The notes under the pieces were generated by a model. The model did not search any database. It had not been told where the DNA came from and was given only the letters and a program-made list of their open reading frames with translations. From the NCBI RefSeq assembly GCF_032062135.1, contig NC_092864.1:17959869-18023868 (forward strand): a DNA stretch of 64,000 nucleotides, in the 5' to 3' direction. A program made the position numbers and the translations under genes. This document shows, piece after piece, positions 35,878 through 47,767 of this stretch (within the stretch, counting starts at the first letter, position 1; each line of letters starts with the position of its first letter). The stretch is from Pyxicephalus adspersus. Lineage: Eukaryota > Chordata > Amphibia > Anura > Pyxicephalidae.

Positions 35878-36210
35878 CAAAGGAAATGTCTCCCCAAAAC
35901 CAGAGCTTTCTGCCCCCATTTAAAGGAAATGTCCTCCTTAAACCAAGGCTTTCTGACCCTTATGTTCTCACAAAACCAGAGCTTTCTGCCCCTTATTTAA
36001 GGAAATGTCCTCCAAAACCAGAGCCTACTCCCCCTTATTTAAATACTAAATGTCCCCCAAAACTAAGGCTTTCTACCCCTTATTTAAAGATAATGTCCCT
36101 CCCCTAAAAAAACAGAGCCTTCCCCCCTAGTTAAAGAAAATGTCCACCAAAATCAGAGCTTTCTGCCCCTATTTAAGGAAAATGTCCCCCTAAACCAAAG
36201 CTATCTTCCC
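35878..36210 (+). repeat. degenerate tandem array 1
   Basis: About seven diverged units of 43-50 bases built on 'aaaccagagctttctgcccc', 'ttatttaa' and 'ggaaatgtcc'. An open frame (35,886-36,107) runs through it but only mirrors the repeat. Confidence 0.85.
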
Positions 36211-36359
36211 TATAAAAATAAATAATCTGCCTATCGTCCAATGTTGTGGAAGTTTCACCAAATGTCCTCACTAAGATACATTTGTATTTTTTTTCATAAA
36301 GGTGATAAAATGATACAACAAACAAAAGGGCCAGACCTTCGGCTTTTATATTTAAAGAG

Positions 36360-37165
36360 AAGGAGGTGGCAGAGTTTTGGCTGATGGGAAAATAAAATGG
36401 CCCCAGTGTTAGTGGTCAATGGGGTAAATGTGGACCCCAGAGTTGGTGATTGGTCAGAAAAAAAAAAAAAAAAAAAAAAAACGTTAATGGTCAATGGAAG
36501 GTAAAAAATGGCTGAATTGTGTCAATGGAAGGAATAGTGCCCCATAGTCCATGTAAAAGGAAGGAATGGTGCCCTATTATCCTTGTGATCAGAAGGAACA
36601 GGGCCCATCATGAGGGCCAGTGGAAGGAATAGTGCCAGCAAGAGTGGAAGAAAAAAATACCCCTATTGGCGTCAATCAAATAGCAGCGCCCCATCTAATA
36701 AGAGGAGGAAATAGTACGCCATCATGGGTGTCAGGGTAAGAAATAGTACCCCAATACTGGTAGAAGGCATAATACCCCATTGGTGTCAAAGAATGGAATG
36801 ATGCCCCATCATCATTAGTGTGAACATAGGAAAAGCCCCCTATCATTGGTGTAAGAGGAGGACATAGTGCCCATCATGGATGACAAAGGAAGGAATAGTA
36901 CCATCAAAAACGGAATGGTGCCCCATCAACATGAGTGGAAAGAAAAATGCCCCATCGTTGGTGTTGGTGGGAGAAAAGTCCCATCATTGATAGCAGTAAG
37001 AGGTCTGGTGCCTTATCAATAACAGAATAATACTCCATCAGTGAAAGGGAAATTGTTCCCTATTGTTGGTATCAGTGAAGAAAAGTTTCCCAACCGTTGG
37101 TGTCAGTGAGCAGAATATTGCTCCATCACTGGGGGCAGTAGGATGAATTATGCCCCAGCAATAGT
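36360..37165 (+). repeat. degenerate tandem array 2
   Basis: Some twenty loosely related units of about 35-45 bases with 'ggaaggaatagtgcccc', 'catcattggtgtcagtgg' and variants, interrupted by a 24-base A run at 36,458-36,481. It adjoins array 1 and has a different unit. Confidence 0.75.
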
Positions 37166-39164
37166 TTATGTAGGCCATTGCCTATATAGGGATACCAAAA
37201 ACCATCCCTCTCCCCCATTTCAGAAGTTTAGGATTTAGAGAGTACAATATGATTGTGTAAACAAGACAAAACAAATCCTAGAATTGTATTTACGGAGTTT
37301 CAATATCTTGTCATAATAATCTGAAATCAGACCTGGGAATAAAAACATTTCACAAACAAGTGTATGGTGTACAAGGAAACACAATTCCAGCCCCATAGTC
37401 ATGGGTTAGGTAAATTATGGATTCCTATTTGCAACAGTTGCCAGCCCTCTGAAAACCAAAGGGCCCCATGTTCTGTGCCTGTACAATACAGTCCTATAGA
37501 CTTCCCAGGCCTAATTCTGGAGGGGTACACAAGCCCCATTGGTATCTATGGCATTGTATTGTATCAGTGTAATGTAAACACATGTGGAGTGTTGTCCTTC
37601 TGATTTATTTTGTATAATAGTGCTTTTTTTTATCAAAGCACAAAAATAAATTCAATTGTGAACTCTTGATAACACCTTTGAATTATATTATACAAAGGCT
37701 CTATGGCTGTTGTAATCAGTTTGCATTGTATTCCTCCAAACAAATAAGAATAAATACATTGTAAATAAATAGCAAACACAGTTCAAAAGCTTGTTAACAC
37801 CTTACCTGAAAACTTTGCCATTTGTGTTTCTCTTTTTTTTATGTCTTTTATTAATACAGCTTGACGACAAATATGAATTCCTGGTGTCAGCATTTGAAAC
37901 AGAATACTCAAATCTAATGAACCGTAATTCAATCATATCATCAAATGTAGAATAGAAAAAAAAACGGAGGTCAGGACAGAAGTTTTCTATTTTTCATACA
38001 AGTATCTGTTGAATGATTATGGAGCAGACATAAAATTGTCTTTATACTCTGAGCAATGAATTAAATAAAAGTATATCAACTTGCACAATAATTTCACACA
38101 ACCCTGAAGAACTGCAGTGTATGGAAGTCCAATCGAATGGTTTTTGATCAATGGGTGACATTTATATCTGAAGATGAAAATATTTTAATGAAAAGAATAC
38201 TGAAATTTGTTCATTTGCTGGCAGCTTGTAACACAATCATAAAATAACAGGTGATTGCTGCAGGGAAGGTTTTAAAGAATGGTCAATGCAAATTCAGCAC
38301 AAAACTTTCACACCCTTTGCATCTGTAGTGCAAAACGGAATCTAGACCTTACCTGACCCATTCATGTTCAATGAGATATCAGACAAACAATACTCCAACA
38401 CAAAACACAGCCAGTTGCATACTTTTTATGTGCATTTAAATAGAACAGCATGACTTCCATGTGCTCAGGAAGGAGTCAAAACACAATTTGCAATCAATGC
38501 ATGGTGAAGGTTTTAGGCGTAACCTAATGTTTGCAAATGTTGTAAACTACAATTGCAGAGATACCCCAGCATTGCAAGCATTAAAAAAAAATGTGTGTCT
38601 AAGGGAACATAAAAAAACACCTGCCTTATCCTTTGCTTTCCTAGGGGTTGAAATGTTACTCATCCATCCAACACTCCAGGTTTTGTGGTTACTGATTTTT
38701 TATGCCAGAAACCTTACAAAGAATGTTTTACAAGTAAATGTTTCAGGTGTGTCTGGGTAAGGTAATACATTAGGTATAGAGTGCCTTTCCTCCTAGACCT
38801 AAACAAGCACTTAACCCTTGCAGGGTTTTATTAGAAGGGGTAAACATTAATGCAGCCACCACATCTAATGACTTGGAAGCTGAAATATATTTTATTTATA
38901 CTCTCTGCAGTTTATTGTGGTCTTATTCATAGTTGTGGCTTGTGGCACAACAAAAAAAATAAAGGGCAGGCCCAGTTTTTGATCCATTGCAATGGGTAGG
39001 CAGCTCATTCAAAATTTATAGGTTGCTTTAATACAACACACACTATAGCACAAAATACCATGTTGGCATATGTGTGCAATGCAATGTAATAACACACTGT
39101 AAAGGGGACCTTACTTTAAATACTATCAACGCTGTTTTTCCCATAATGGCAAATGGCCAGTTTT
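37166..39164. other. no recognisable feature
   Basis: AT-rich intergenic sequence between H3.3 and UNKL; short frames unsupported. Confidence 0.5.
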
Positions 39165-39482
39165 TAAGCCGCATACACACGTGCACTTATAGTCGTTGGA
39201 AAGGATCTTTCACAATCCTTTCCAACGACTAGCACTGAACGATGCATGAACAATGTTGTACATCCAGCACCGTTCTGCTCTATGGAGAGGGGACGGGGAG
39301 ATTGACGGAGCGGCACCCTGCTGCACGCTCCACCCCTTCCCTTGCATTAGGATCCTTCCTCGTCCAAGGATCCGCCAGGACCGACATTCGGACGTGCGCT
39401 CTACACATGCCAGATTCTTGTCCGATATCGGCCCTGAGCCGATTATNGTGCGAGAACCATTGGACGTGTGTACGTAGCTTTA
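39165..39482 (+). mobile_element. MITE-like element, family E copy with hairpin
   Basis: Ends 'aagccgcatacacacgtgca' and 'ggacgtgtgtacgtagcttt'. Just inside is a perfect 17-bp hairpin (arms 39,190-39,206 and 39,215-39,231). It includes one undetermined base (n) at 39,447. Confidence 0.7.
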
Positions 39483-39924
39483 GAATAGCTGGAATAGGTG
39501 GGAACAAACAACCCTCAGGGCATATTCACGCTGTGGGGTCTATTTATAATTGTTTTCACCCAGGATTAACAAAACATCCACCCAGGATCCAGACACATTC
39601 TTAATTCCTTTTAGATAAATGTGTAAATCTAGGGAGACCTTTATATGAATCTTAGATGAAATGCCATGTAATATTGCAGCATGGTAATGTGTAATAAGTA
39701 ACTGTATTAGGGCACTTGTTTTGAATAAAAACACAATAAAACATTAAAAAATAACTTGATTGTTTATTTAAACACTGATTTCTTCTGAATCCTTTTAACA
39801 GATCTAGTTCCATTTTAAAGCTGAACTTAATTCAGCCTATTCTTACCTTCACTCCAGCAATGAGACCCTTCCACCATATCTTCTACCTGGTTTTCTCCAG
39901 GTTTAGGGTCTTTGTACATCTTTA

Positions 39925-40315
39925 TTATTATTAATAAACAGGATTTATATAGCGCCAACATATTACGCAGCGCTGTACATTAAATAGGGATTGCAAATGA
40001 CAGACGGATACAGACAGTGATACAGGAGGAGGAGAGGACCCTGCCCCGAAGAGCTTACAATCTAGTAGGAGGGGGAATTTCACACACAATAGGAAGGGAG
40101 ATATGGAGTGGTGGGAAGTAGTGATGGTTTCAAAAGACAGAAGAAGACGGGTAGGCAAGTTTGAAAAAATGGGTTTTGAGCGCTCTTTTAAATGAGCAGA
40201 AAGTAGGAGCAAGCCGAATAGGACGAGGAAGACCATTCCAGAGAGTTGGGGCAGCTCTAGAGAAGTCTTGTAACCGTGCGTGTGATGAGGTTATGAGTGA
40301 GGACATCTTGATTTG
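39925..40315 (-). mobile_element. LINE 3' end (L2/CR1-like) with C-terminal RT fragment
   Basis: On the minus strand a frame over about 40,315-40,140 reads ...SRAAPTLWNGLPRPIR... and ...FKRALKTHFFK..., the C-terminal signature of L2/CR1-group LINE polyproteins (A-P-x-L-W-N-x-L-P-x-x-I-R...F-K-x-x-L-K-T). It is followed by the 3' UTR and a tail 'atttatatagcgccaacata' (on +) with TTA repeats. 5'-truncated; only the end of the protein remains. Confidence 0.75.
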
Positions 40316-41169
40316 CAAGGTATAGGATGCCATACCATGAATGCTTGTTCATGATAATTAATTCATCTGAACCCCCAGGCTGTGCATGCACAAGCCTTTA
40401 TTGCAGAAGATATGTATGGGTTAATTCACACAGCTAAACCACAAATATACAGCTTTTATTATAGCCATGTGCATGTGATTTGTAAATTTATTTGGACGCA
40501 GGTCTGATTCTACCCTGAGGCTGTGTGGGTCAAGTTTGTATTCCTTGGATCTGTCCTAATATCATCCCTTGCAGAGGAGCGTTCAACGTGGGTAAGGAAA
40601 TTACTAATCACTGATCATTCACTACGTCATTCACATGGAACGTGAATGCCATGTGTTTGTTAAAGCATTCCCGCCCAACCAACCAATAAGGCTGCAGATA
40701 GCAGCAATGAAGAGACGAAGGAATACAAGGCAGCAACATAACAGGTACAGATGAATAAAACGTTTTGCTTTATTTCATCAAAATGCAAACATGGCCAACT
40801 ACAATGCCAAATGCAACTTGTTACTTCCAGGATCCATGCTGCAACAGGACCACACAGCAAACACAACCACGTGCAAACGTGGGCACAAAAACAATTTTTG
40901 TTCTGATTGGTTGTCTATAGATCTGAGGTGTTGGTAAATATCAGTGAAAAGTTCACAAGCTGTCTTGTGTGTGTATAAATGATTACATGTGTATATGAGT
41001 ACATCTGATAAAAATCTGCTAATTACTCTCTAAAAAAAATAAAAAAGGCAAAATCTTAAATGTGTATGTAGGTATTATCAACCAATTGGAATAGTGATCA
41101 GATCACTTACAAAATTGGTAGCATGTGTATTAGGTCTTACATACATCTTATTATCATGATGACTACCTT
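40316..41169. other. no recognisable feature
   Basis: Intergenic; nothing supported. Confidence 0.5.
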
Positions 41170-41381
41170 GGGCCTTATATATTAAAGCTCCCCAGGACTG
41201 GTGAAGATAGACGATCATGGGAGAATCTGGGTGATCATGCAAACTTGTAATTGAGTTATTCTAAATCATTTGCTATTATTTTGGCAATTGTTTTCAGTGT
41301 ATTCCAGGTTTGTTATATCACTCAGGTTCTCCCATGACAGTCTATCTTCAGTAGTCTTGGAGGGCTTTAATAAATCAGGTT
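41170..41381. mobile_element. palindromic MITE, family B copy 4
   Basis: Ends 'ggccttatatattaaagctc' and 'gagggctttaataaatcagg'; inner arms 'gatagacgatcatgggagaa' and 'tctcccatgacagtctatc'. Confidence 0.8.
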
Positions 41382-42017
41382 GTATGTAACAGCATTAATG
41401 AATGTCCCATCAGGCATCATAATGAAAACTATTTTTAGCACATGACACATAGCGACATGCGTAATCAGGTTCCATTAAGGCAATTAGTTTCTGTTTGATA
41501 AATATTTGCATTGTATTGTGTGTAACATATCTAATTTGTGCTTTTCATAAAGCAAAGACATCTTCTGAAATGACTGCAGGAGCAGCAGAATGAGCAGATC
41601 AGCAGCAAGCAAGGGGGAATGGCATCAAAAAGTGCCATGGAAAGAGTGTGTGGCTTGTACCAATCACAGGGGCGGTGGTACTGGGCACAGTCATGGAGAA
41701 TGTGAATGTCTTGGCCAGGCGAGAGTGGTATTTAAAGGAAACGTGGACTGAATTAGTTAAACTGTCATTGCTCACCTCCTCCTGGAAATACTACTCTGGC
41801 TTTATTAGTATTCTGGATAAAAGCAATTAGCAAAAGAGGTAGAAATTATATTTATATTTAATCCTAATTGTTTTATACACCTTTTTCATTATTTTTGTTG
41901 CTTTTCATGCCTGCCAATGTCTTGCAGTTGACCCTGGCGATGGTTGCATGACAATAAAGCGTGACTAAAATTTCATGTTTAGGAATCCACCATCAGGCAA
42001 GGTCCCTTATGCCATAA

Positions 42018-42132
42018 GCACATTAGATTGTGAGCCCCTCTGAGGGACAGTTAGTGGCACAACTTTGGACTTTGTACAGCCCTGCGTAAAATGATGGCGC
42101 TATATAAATACTATGTAATAATAATATTAATC
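42018..42132 (+). repeat. V-SINE 3'-tail fragment
   Basis: 'attagattgtgagcccctct', 'gagggacagttagtggcaca' and 'tgatggcgctatataaatac', then ATA repeats. Confidence 0.75.
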
Positions 42133-42339
42133 CTTCCTGCCTGATCTCTCTGGGTATCTGCATATGGGTAGCTTAACTTTCTTTGCCAGGATACCCTGCA
42201 CTTGCTTGGAATGAATGAATGACTTCCCACTCACCTGGGCATGGAGTTATCTACAGAATGAGAAGAAGGAAGAACAGAGAGGTGCCCTGTAACAGAATGG
42301 TGAGTATTGTGGGTTTACTTCCGCTGTAATAATGACGTA

Positions 42340-42681
42340 AACTGGCTCAGGGGTTAGCACTCCAGCCTTTGTAGCGCTAGGTCCGAGGTTCCAAGCCCAG
42401 CCAGGACAATATCTGCATGGAGTTTGCAGGTTCTCCCCGTGTCTGCGTGGGTTTCCTCCGGGTACTCCGGTTTCCTCCCACATCCCAAAAACATGCAGTT
42501 AGGTTAATTGGCTTCTCCCTAACAATTGACCTTAGACTACATTAATCACATATATGACTATGGTAGGGACATTAGATTGTGAGCTCCTTTGAGGGACAGT
42601 TAGTGACACAACTATGGACTTTGTACAGCGCTGCGTAATATGATGGCGCTATATAAATACAGTATAATAATAATAATAATA
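42340..42681 (+). mobile_element. V-SINE, near full-length copy
   Basis: 'actggctcaggggttagcac' (A box), 'ggtccgaggttccaagccca' (decayed B box), central domain 'agtttgcaggttctccccgt' and 'gggtactccggtttcctccc', tail 'gtacagcgctgcgtaatatg' and 'atggcgctatataaatacag', ending in ATA repeats. The best-preserved SINE in the window. Confidence 0.88.
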
Positions 42682-43119
42682 CTTCAGGCCCTCATCTTCT
42701 TCTGACACAATGGCAGGGTGCAGGGAGGTGCAACGCTTTGTGTTTGGGCTCCTCTGTATAAAAAGATGCATGTAGTCAAAATCTGCCCATGTAGCTGCTT
42801 ATATTCTGCATCAGAAGTGTGACAGGTTAATTACCAGCAAGGGGGGACATAGGCATGGCTGGTAGCAATGATCATCAGTGCCAGGTATGGAAATGATGGC
42901 ATATCAGGATGTATTGAGGGGTACATTTTTATGTAAATTTGGAATTGAGGTAAAAAGAAACAATTTGCATAGCGCCACCCACTATTCTAAAATGACGTAT
43001 AACCTCCAAATTTTATATGAGCCGAAATTCTTCTCTAGAACATTAACTAAAAAGGCAAAATCTGCATACAGGCTGGGTTATTAGTTTGAGAGACCCACTA
43101 TGTGTTTTCTGCATTAAAG

Positions 43120-43430
43120 CAGGGGTCCCCAACTCCTGGGCCGTGAGAGCATGGTGACCAGCAGTCCCCAACCTGTGGTCTACGGACCCCGCTTTAGGGG
43201 GCCTACCGGCAAAGAGCCATGGACCATGTCCCCTGTATGTATCGCAGGCTCAGGGTGGTGGATGGGTTGTGTCTCAGACCTGCGATGGGAGAGTGAGCGG
43301 GTTCTGGCATCATTACCTAACTCTGGGGGAAGTTTCCTTCCCTTTAAATGACACGGAGCTCCCTGCGCATGCGCGGTCCGGAGTCTGAAAGTTTAGTAGT
43401 CCCTAGGTCCAAAAAGGTAGGGGAGCACTG
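43120..43430 (+). mobile_element. hAT-like non-autonomous element, family A copy 5
   Basis: Starts 'caggggtccccaactcctgg' with a second, similar end 'cagcagtccccaacctgtgg' 35 bases later, then the family A body and the right end 'aaaaaggtaggggagcactg'. Confidence 0.7.
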
Positions 43431-43827
43431 CATTAAAGGACACTTACTTCTCTGTTCAGGATCTTCTATACAATGTGTACTGAGCTGTGCATGGTCCGCT
43501 CTGAGTGAAGTATTGGTATCAAGACAGATGAAGATCTTGAACCTGGTTAGCATACTTCTGCTTTATGGAGGCTGCATTGTGTTTCTTACTAATTAAATGG
43601 GGAATTTTGGTATCTTTTAGCCTTCTTTACTTTAAAAGATCATTTACGCAGGTAATTATGGTGAGGCTGTACACCTGCCAAACACCTGTTCTGCCCTCAG
43701 AAAACCAAACAAATTGCAGCATCAGGCAGCTCTTTATTACAGAAGGGAAAGGCTATAGTCTGTTCTATAATAAAACATACTGTACTTTCCTGCCAATGTG
43801 CAATCTTCTGGACACCCCATCTCCTAG

Positions 43828-43953
43828 AGTGTAAGCTCTTTGGGGCAGGGTCCTCTCCTCCTGTATTCGTCTGTCATTTGCAACCTCTATTTATTGTACA
43901 GCGCTGCATAATTTGTTGGCGCTATATAAATCCTGTTTATTATTAATAGTAAT
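43828..43953 (+). repeat. LINE 3'-tail fragment
   Basis: 'gtaagctctttggggcaggg', 'ttgtacagcgctgcataatt' and 'gttggcgctatataaatcct', followed by TTA repeats. Confidence 0.8.
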
Positions 43954-44329
43954 GTAGACTGAGATGCACATGTGTATGAACCTTGCATACGCAGTGCTGA
44001 GAATGAGTTCCTGTGCACATGCGTGTTAGTTTCATCACTGTGGCCTGGCCAAGACCGAAGATTTTCCATTGAAGATTTTTATTGCAGAATTATCATTCCG
44101 CTTGAAGGCTGGATTAGAGCAAGAAGTTCAGCCCCATAACCTCTCAAACATTCACTCACGTGAATACCCACCTAGATTTTTTATAATAATATATATATAT
44201 TTTTTCTTTAAATGACCCTTCCATCCTAATGCTAACATGACATTGTAGTGATTGGGTTTTCATATATGCTCAGATCTGTGTATTGGCAGCACAGCATGCA
44301 GCATTCACTCGGCTACAATCTATACATTG

Positions 44330-45480
44330 CTCTGTAATGCTTTAACGTCAAATGGGCGTGCTCAGTGGTACTAAAGTGGGCGTGATCCATAACAAAGGGG
44401 CGTGTCTCATAACAAAGGACTGAGCTAAGGTGCCTGCTGATTGGCGCAGCCAAAGAAGTGTCAGCCTTGGTGCTAGGTGATTGTGATTACACTCAGGTTG
44501 TATTGTACAGGGGGAAGGCAGGGGGCGTGACTTGTATTGTGTGGGCGGAGTCTGCAGAGTAGTCTTGTTTTTCTCTTCAAGCTAAAGCGCGGGATGGGGG
44601 TTTGGCGTGTTAATATTATTGTTTGAAGAAAAGAAATTGAAAATGACACGCGTAGATACACGGGGCACTGATGGGTGAGAATTACTTTATATGCGGATTA
44701 TAGGTTGAGCAACATGGGACAAGCGATATGTCCGAATCTCGAGCAGACTCCAAGGCGTCTGGGGCGGAGCATGCGACAAGAGGGTGTGTCCTACGGACAG
44801 CTGTCATAGGGGGATTTTTGAGAGGGTGGGGCTGCTAGAAAGGGGGCGCGGCTGATTGGCAGCTGTCAGAGAATAGGCGGTGCCATGAGAGACAGAGTAG
44901 GCGGGACCGAGACAGTTCTGTCAGACGGAGGGGTGTGTCTGGTGGGGGGCGGGGAGCTTCTTGCTGGATTCCCGCGCATGCGTATATGTTTGTTTTGACT
45001 GAAAATGCCGTCGGTTTCGAAAACGGCGCTTAGCGGTTCTCCGCAGACCGAGAAACCGACTCACTACACGTAAGTGTGCAAGCATGGGGCGGGAGGTTCG
45101 TCTAACCATCAACAGGTATTGCAGTTTTTTTTCTTTTGGGTTTGCTAGCAGCACGGTTTTCTAACAGCTTCACGAGCAAATGGCGCCATTGCTCGGTTGT
45201 ATCTCGTTCCCTTTCCGTGTGCGGGCGGGCGCCGTTCTCCGGTGCGGTTTCTGTGGCCCCCTTCGCTCGAGCGCCTTGTCTGCTCTTTGCGGAGCTGTTA
45301 CGTCAGTTGCGTGGCGTAGCGCTCCCTCCACACACAGCCGCGCGGGGCTTTAGGATAGCGCAAGTCTGATTCCAGAATAGCGCTGCGAGCGGCGGCTGCT
45401 CATTCCTGCACAGCCCCTTCTCCCTTTAAATAAAGCTTGTTCCCTCATGGTAGCCGAGCCGAGCCGTTCCCGCGTCCTCA
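44330..45480 (+). promoter_or_regulatory. UNKL: UNKL CpG-rich promoter region
   Basis: GC- and CpG-rich block around the UNKL start codon, with several 'gggcgtg'/'ggggcg' GC-box-like motifs between 44,350 and 44,900 and a 'gcgcatgcg' NRF-1-like site at about 44,974. No TATA box was found, as usual for a broadly expressed regulator. The start site is not defined. Confidence 0.55.
45005..45069 (+). CDS. UNKL: UNKL coding exon 1
   Basis: Twenty-one codons plus two bases, donor CAC|GTAAGT at 45,070. Ser/Thr-rich unstructured N-terminus. Confidence 0.92.
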
Positions 45481-47700
45481 CGCCATTGGCAGCCTTGTGT
45501 GTGTAAACAGCAGGGGGACCCATGCCTTGCTCTGTCACCATCTGCTCACATTCCCCATTGATTTCCATGCAAATTCCATTGCTTAGCACCTCCGGGGAAT
45601 CTGTTGCTGAGTCTCCAGATTTGTCTTTTCCTATACTGATCCAATATTTATCAATTATATATTTCTGACTATCCAGTCCTGAGATTTGCACAGCCAGGTG
45701 CATAACTACTTATGGCTACAAACCCAGCTCATTACCTTATAGAAGTCACAGGGTAAGACTTCTAAGTGAAGATGCTTGTTCCAGAGTATCATACACATCT
45801 GGAAGTGTTGGATTATTCCCATGCTGCCCATAGAGCTCCCCTTGTGTTGTCAGGATCTTCTTCTGTCGGCACTAAAAGCTGCTATGTGTTACCGTGTGCC
45901 AGCTTTTACTGCGGATCCTGGGAGTTCCTTGTGCTTGCATCAGCTGTGAGGAGGTCCAGGACCAGGGGGTCTGCAAGTTTGTGGATGGTGGGGACACGGG
46001 AGTGATACAGGGGGTCTGGAAGTTTAAGGTGGAGAGGAATGAGGGGAGCGCTGCTGAAGTTTGTGAATTTTGTGGACAGCTGGAATGTTGCAGGTAGCCT
46101 GGAAGTTTAAAAATATGGGGGACAGGGGAGTGCTGCAGGGGGTCTGCAAGTTTGAGAATGTTGGGGACACGGGAGAGCTGCAGGGGGTCTGGAAGTTTGA
46201 GAATGTTGGGGACAGGGGAGTGCTGAAGGGGGTCTGCAAGTTTGAAAATGTTGGGGACAGGGGAGCGCTGCAGGGGGTCTGCAAGTTTAAGGTTGAGAGG
46301 GATGGGGGGAGTGCTGTTGGTGGCACAGAAGTTTGTGAATTTTGTGGATAGCTGGATTGTTACAAGTAGCCTGGAAGTTTGAAAATATGGGGGACGGGAG
46401 CGCTGCAGGCGGTCTGGAGGTTTAAGGTAGCAGAGGGATGTGTGAGGGGTTTGCAGGCGATCTGGAAATGTGAGTGGGGAATGTAGTGATAAGACTGCAG
46501 TGCTTGTATCGTTTCATATTGCTGCAGGTTGACAGCATTACTAAAAGCTCACATTACACTGATAGACTGTGTGTGTGCTTGTCAGGGAGAAGAGGATTCC
46601 ATTGATTACAACTATAACCTCTTCATCTGATGACTGGACATGTAAAGAGCAGCAGTACACTGATGTCATCCTCTGCTCTTTAACCATTACATTCCTTCAC
46701 AACACATGCACACCTGCTTGCTCTCCAGTCCTCTGCCCCCTCCCTTTACTGTATTGCAAGAGTCAGATACAGAGACCAATTCCAGAAAATGAAACAATTA
46801 GCCGTGTATTCATACATAGCATACATACTGCTTCTTTTATATGTAACTGAAATCAAGTGTGTGTGTATATTAGAATAAGAAAATGTCTTGGATTCCATTC
46901 TATCATTTTGTTGGGTAGGATGTAGATCTCAAGTTACTATTTTTATGTGGAGTTGGATACTCTTCATGACCATAATGTCATCGCCTACTCAGGCTTTTGT
47001 TCTCCACAAGAGGTTTTCGCATTCCCAGAAATCGGATTCAGCCAGGTCAAGTGCAGATCAGGAGGAGGTCACCTGCAGGTCAGCCCCACTTGTCATTGTT
47101 TTCTGAATGATCTTAGAAGGGTGTTACTACTGATGCTATTAACACAAGCACAAAGCCAGCAACAGGAGGCAAACTGCACCAAAAGAAACATACGTTCTAT
47201 CACATCAACATGGAATTTGTCAACTTCACTCCACTGCGTTGAATCTCCTTTGTGTTTTGCTTTACTTAGTTCCTCATTCCCCGGTCATTCATAAACTAAT
47301 GACTTTTGTAAATAAATTATTTCAATGTAATCATGCAATCTTTGTGCTTCCCTATGTAGTAGTTGATGGGAGGGGCCAGTTGGGTGCTGTGCGGGGCTTT
47401 CTGAAAACATTGCCCCCTTCCCACATGTAATTTAAAGGCTTCAATACTAAAAGTACCAAGTAAATGAAAGGAGCCGGCCAGGTTGTGGTGTGGTCACTGC
47501 TTGCTGGATGTCACTGACTTGCTAAGAGGGAGATGCTTCACATAAATCTTATGGGAGCCCAATACAGATGAATAGGGGCAGCACTGAGCAGTTTAGGTGT
47601 CCATCAGCCTGGAAGTAGTACTATCTGACTTGCAGCAGCTTCTAATGCACATTATAGGAAGCATACAGCCTGCAATGAAATTGGAGTAAGCCATACCAGT

Positions 47701-47767
<67 letters not shown>

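Noticed and set aside
35886..36107. Proline/lysine-rich 73-codon frame
   Set aside because: Mirrors the degenerate tandem array.
35878..37165. CRISPR-like repeat layout
   Set aside because: Units are diverged and contiguous with no constant repeat/unique spacer pattern, and the genome is eukaryotic.
39447..39447. Ambiguous base n
   Set aside because: A single undetermined base in a MITE; a sequencing gap rather than biology.
46024..46351. Repetitive open frames on both strands
   Set aside because: Direct result of a 45-bp tandem unit; no start context, splice sites or conservation argument.
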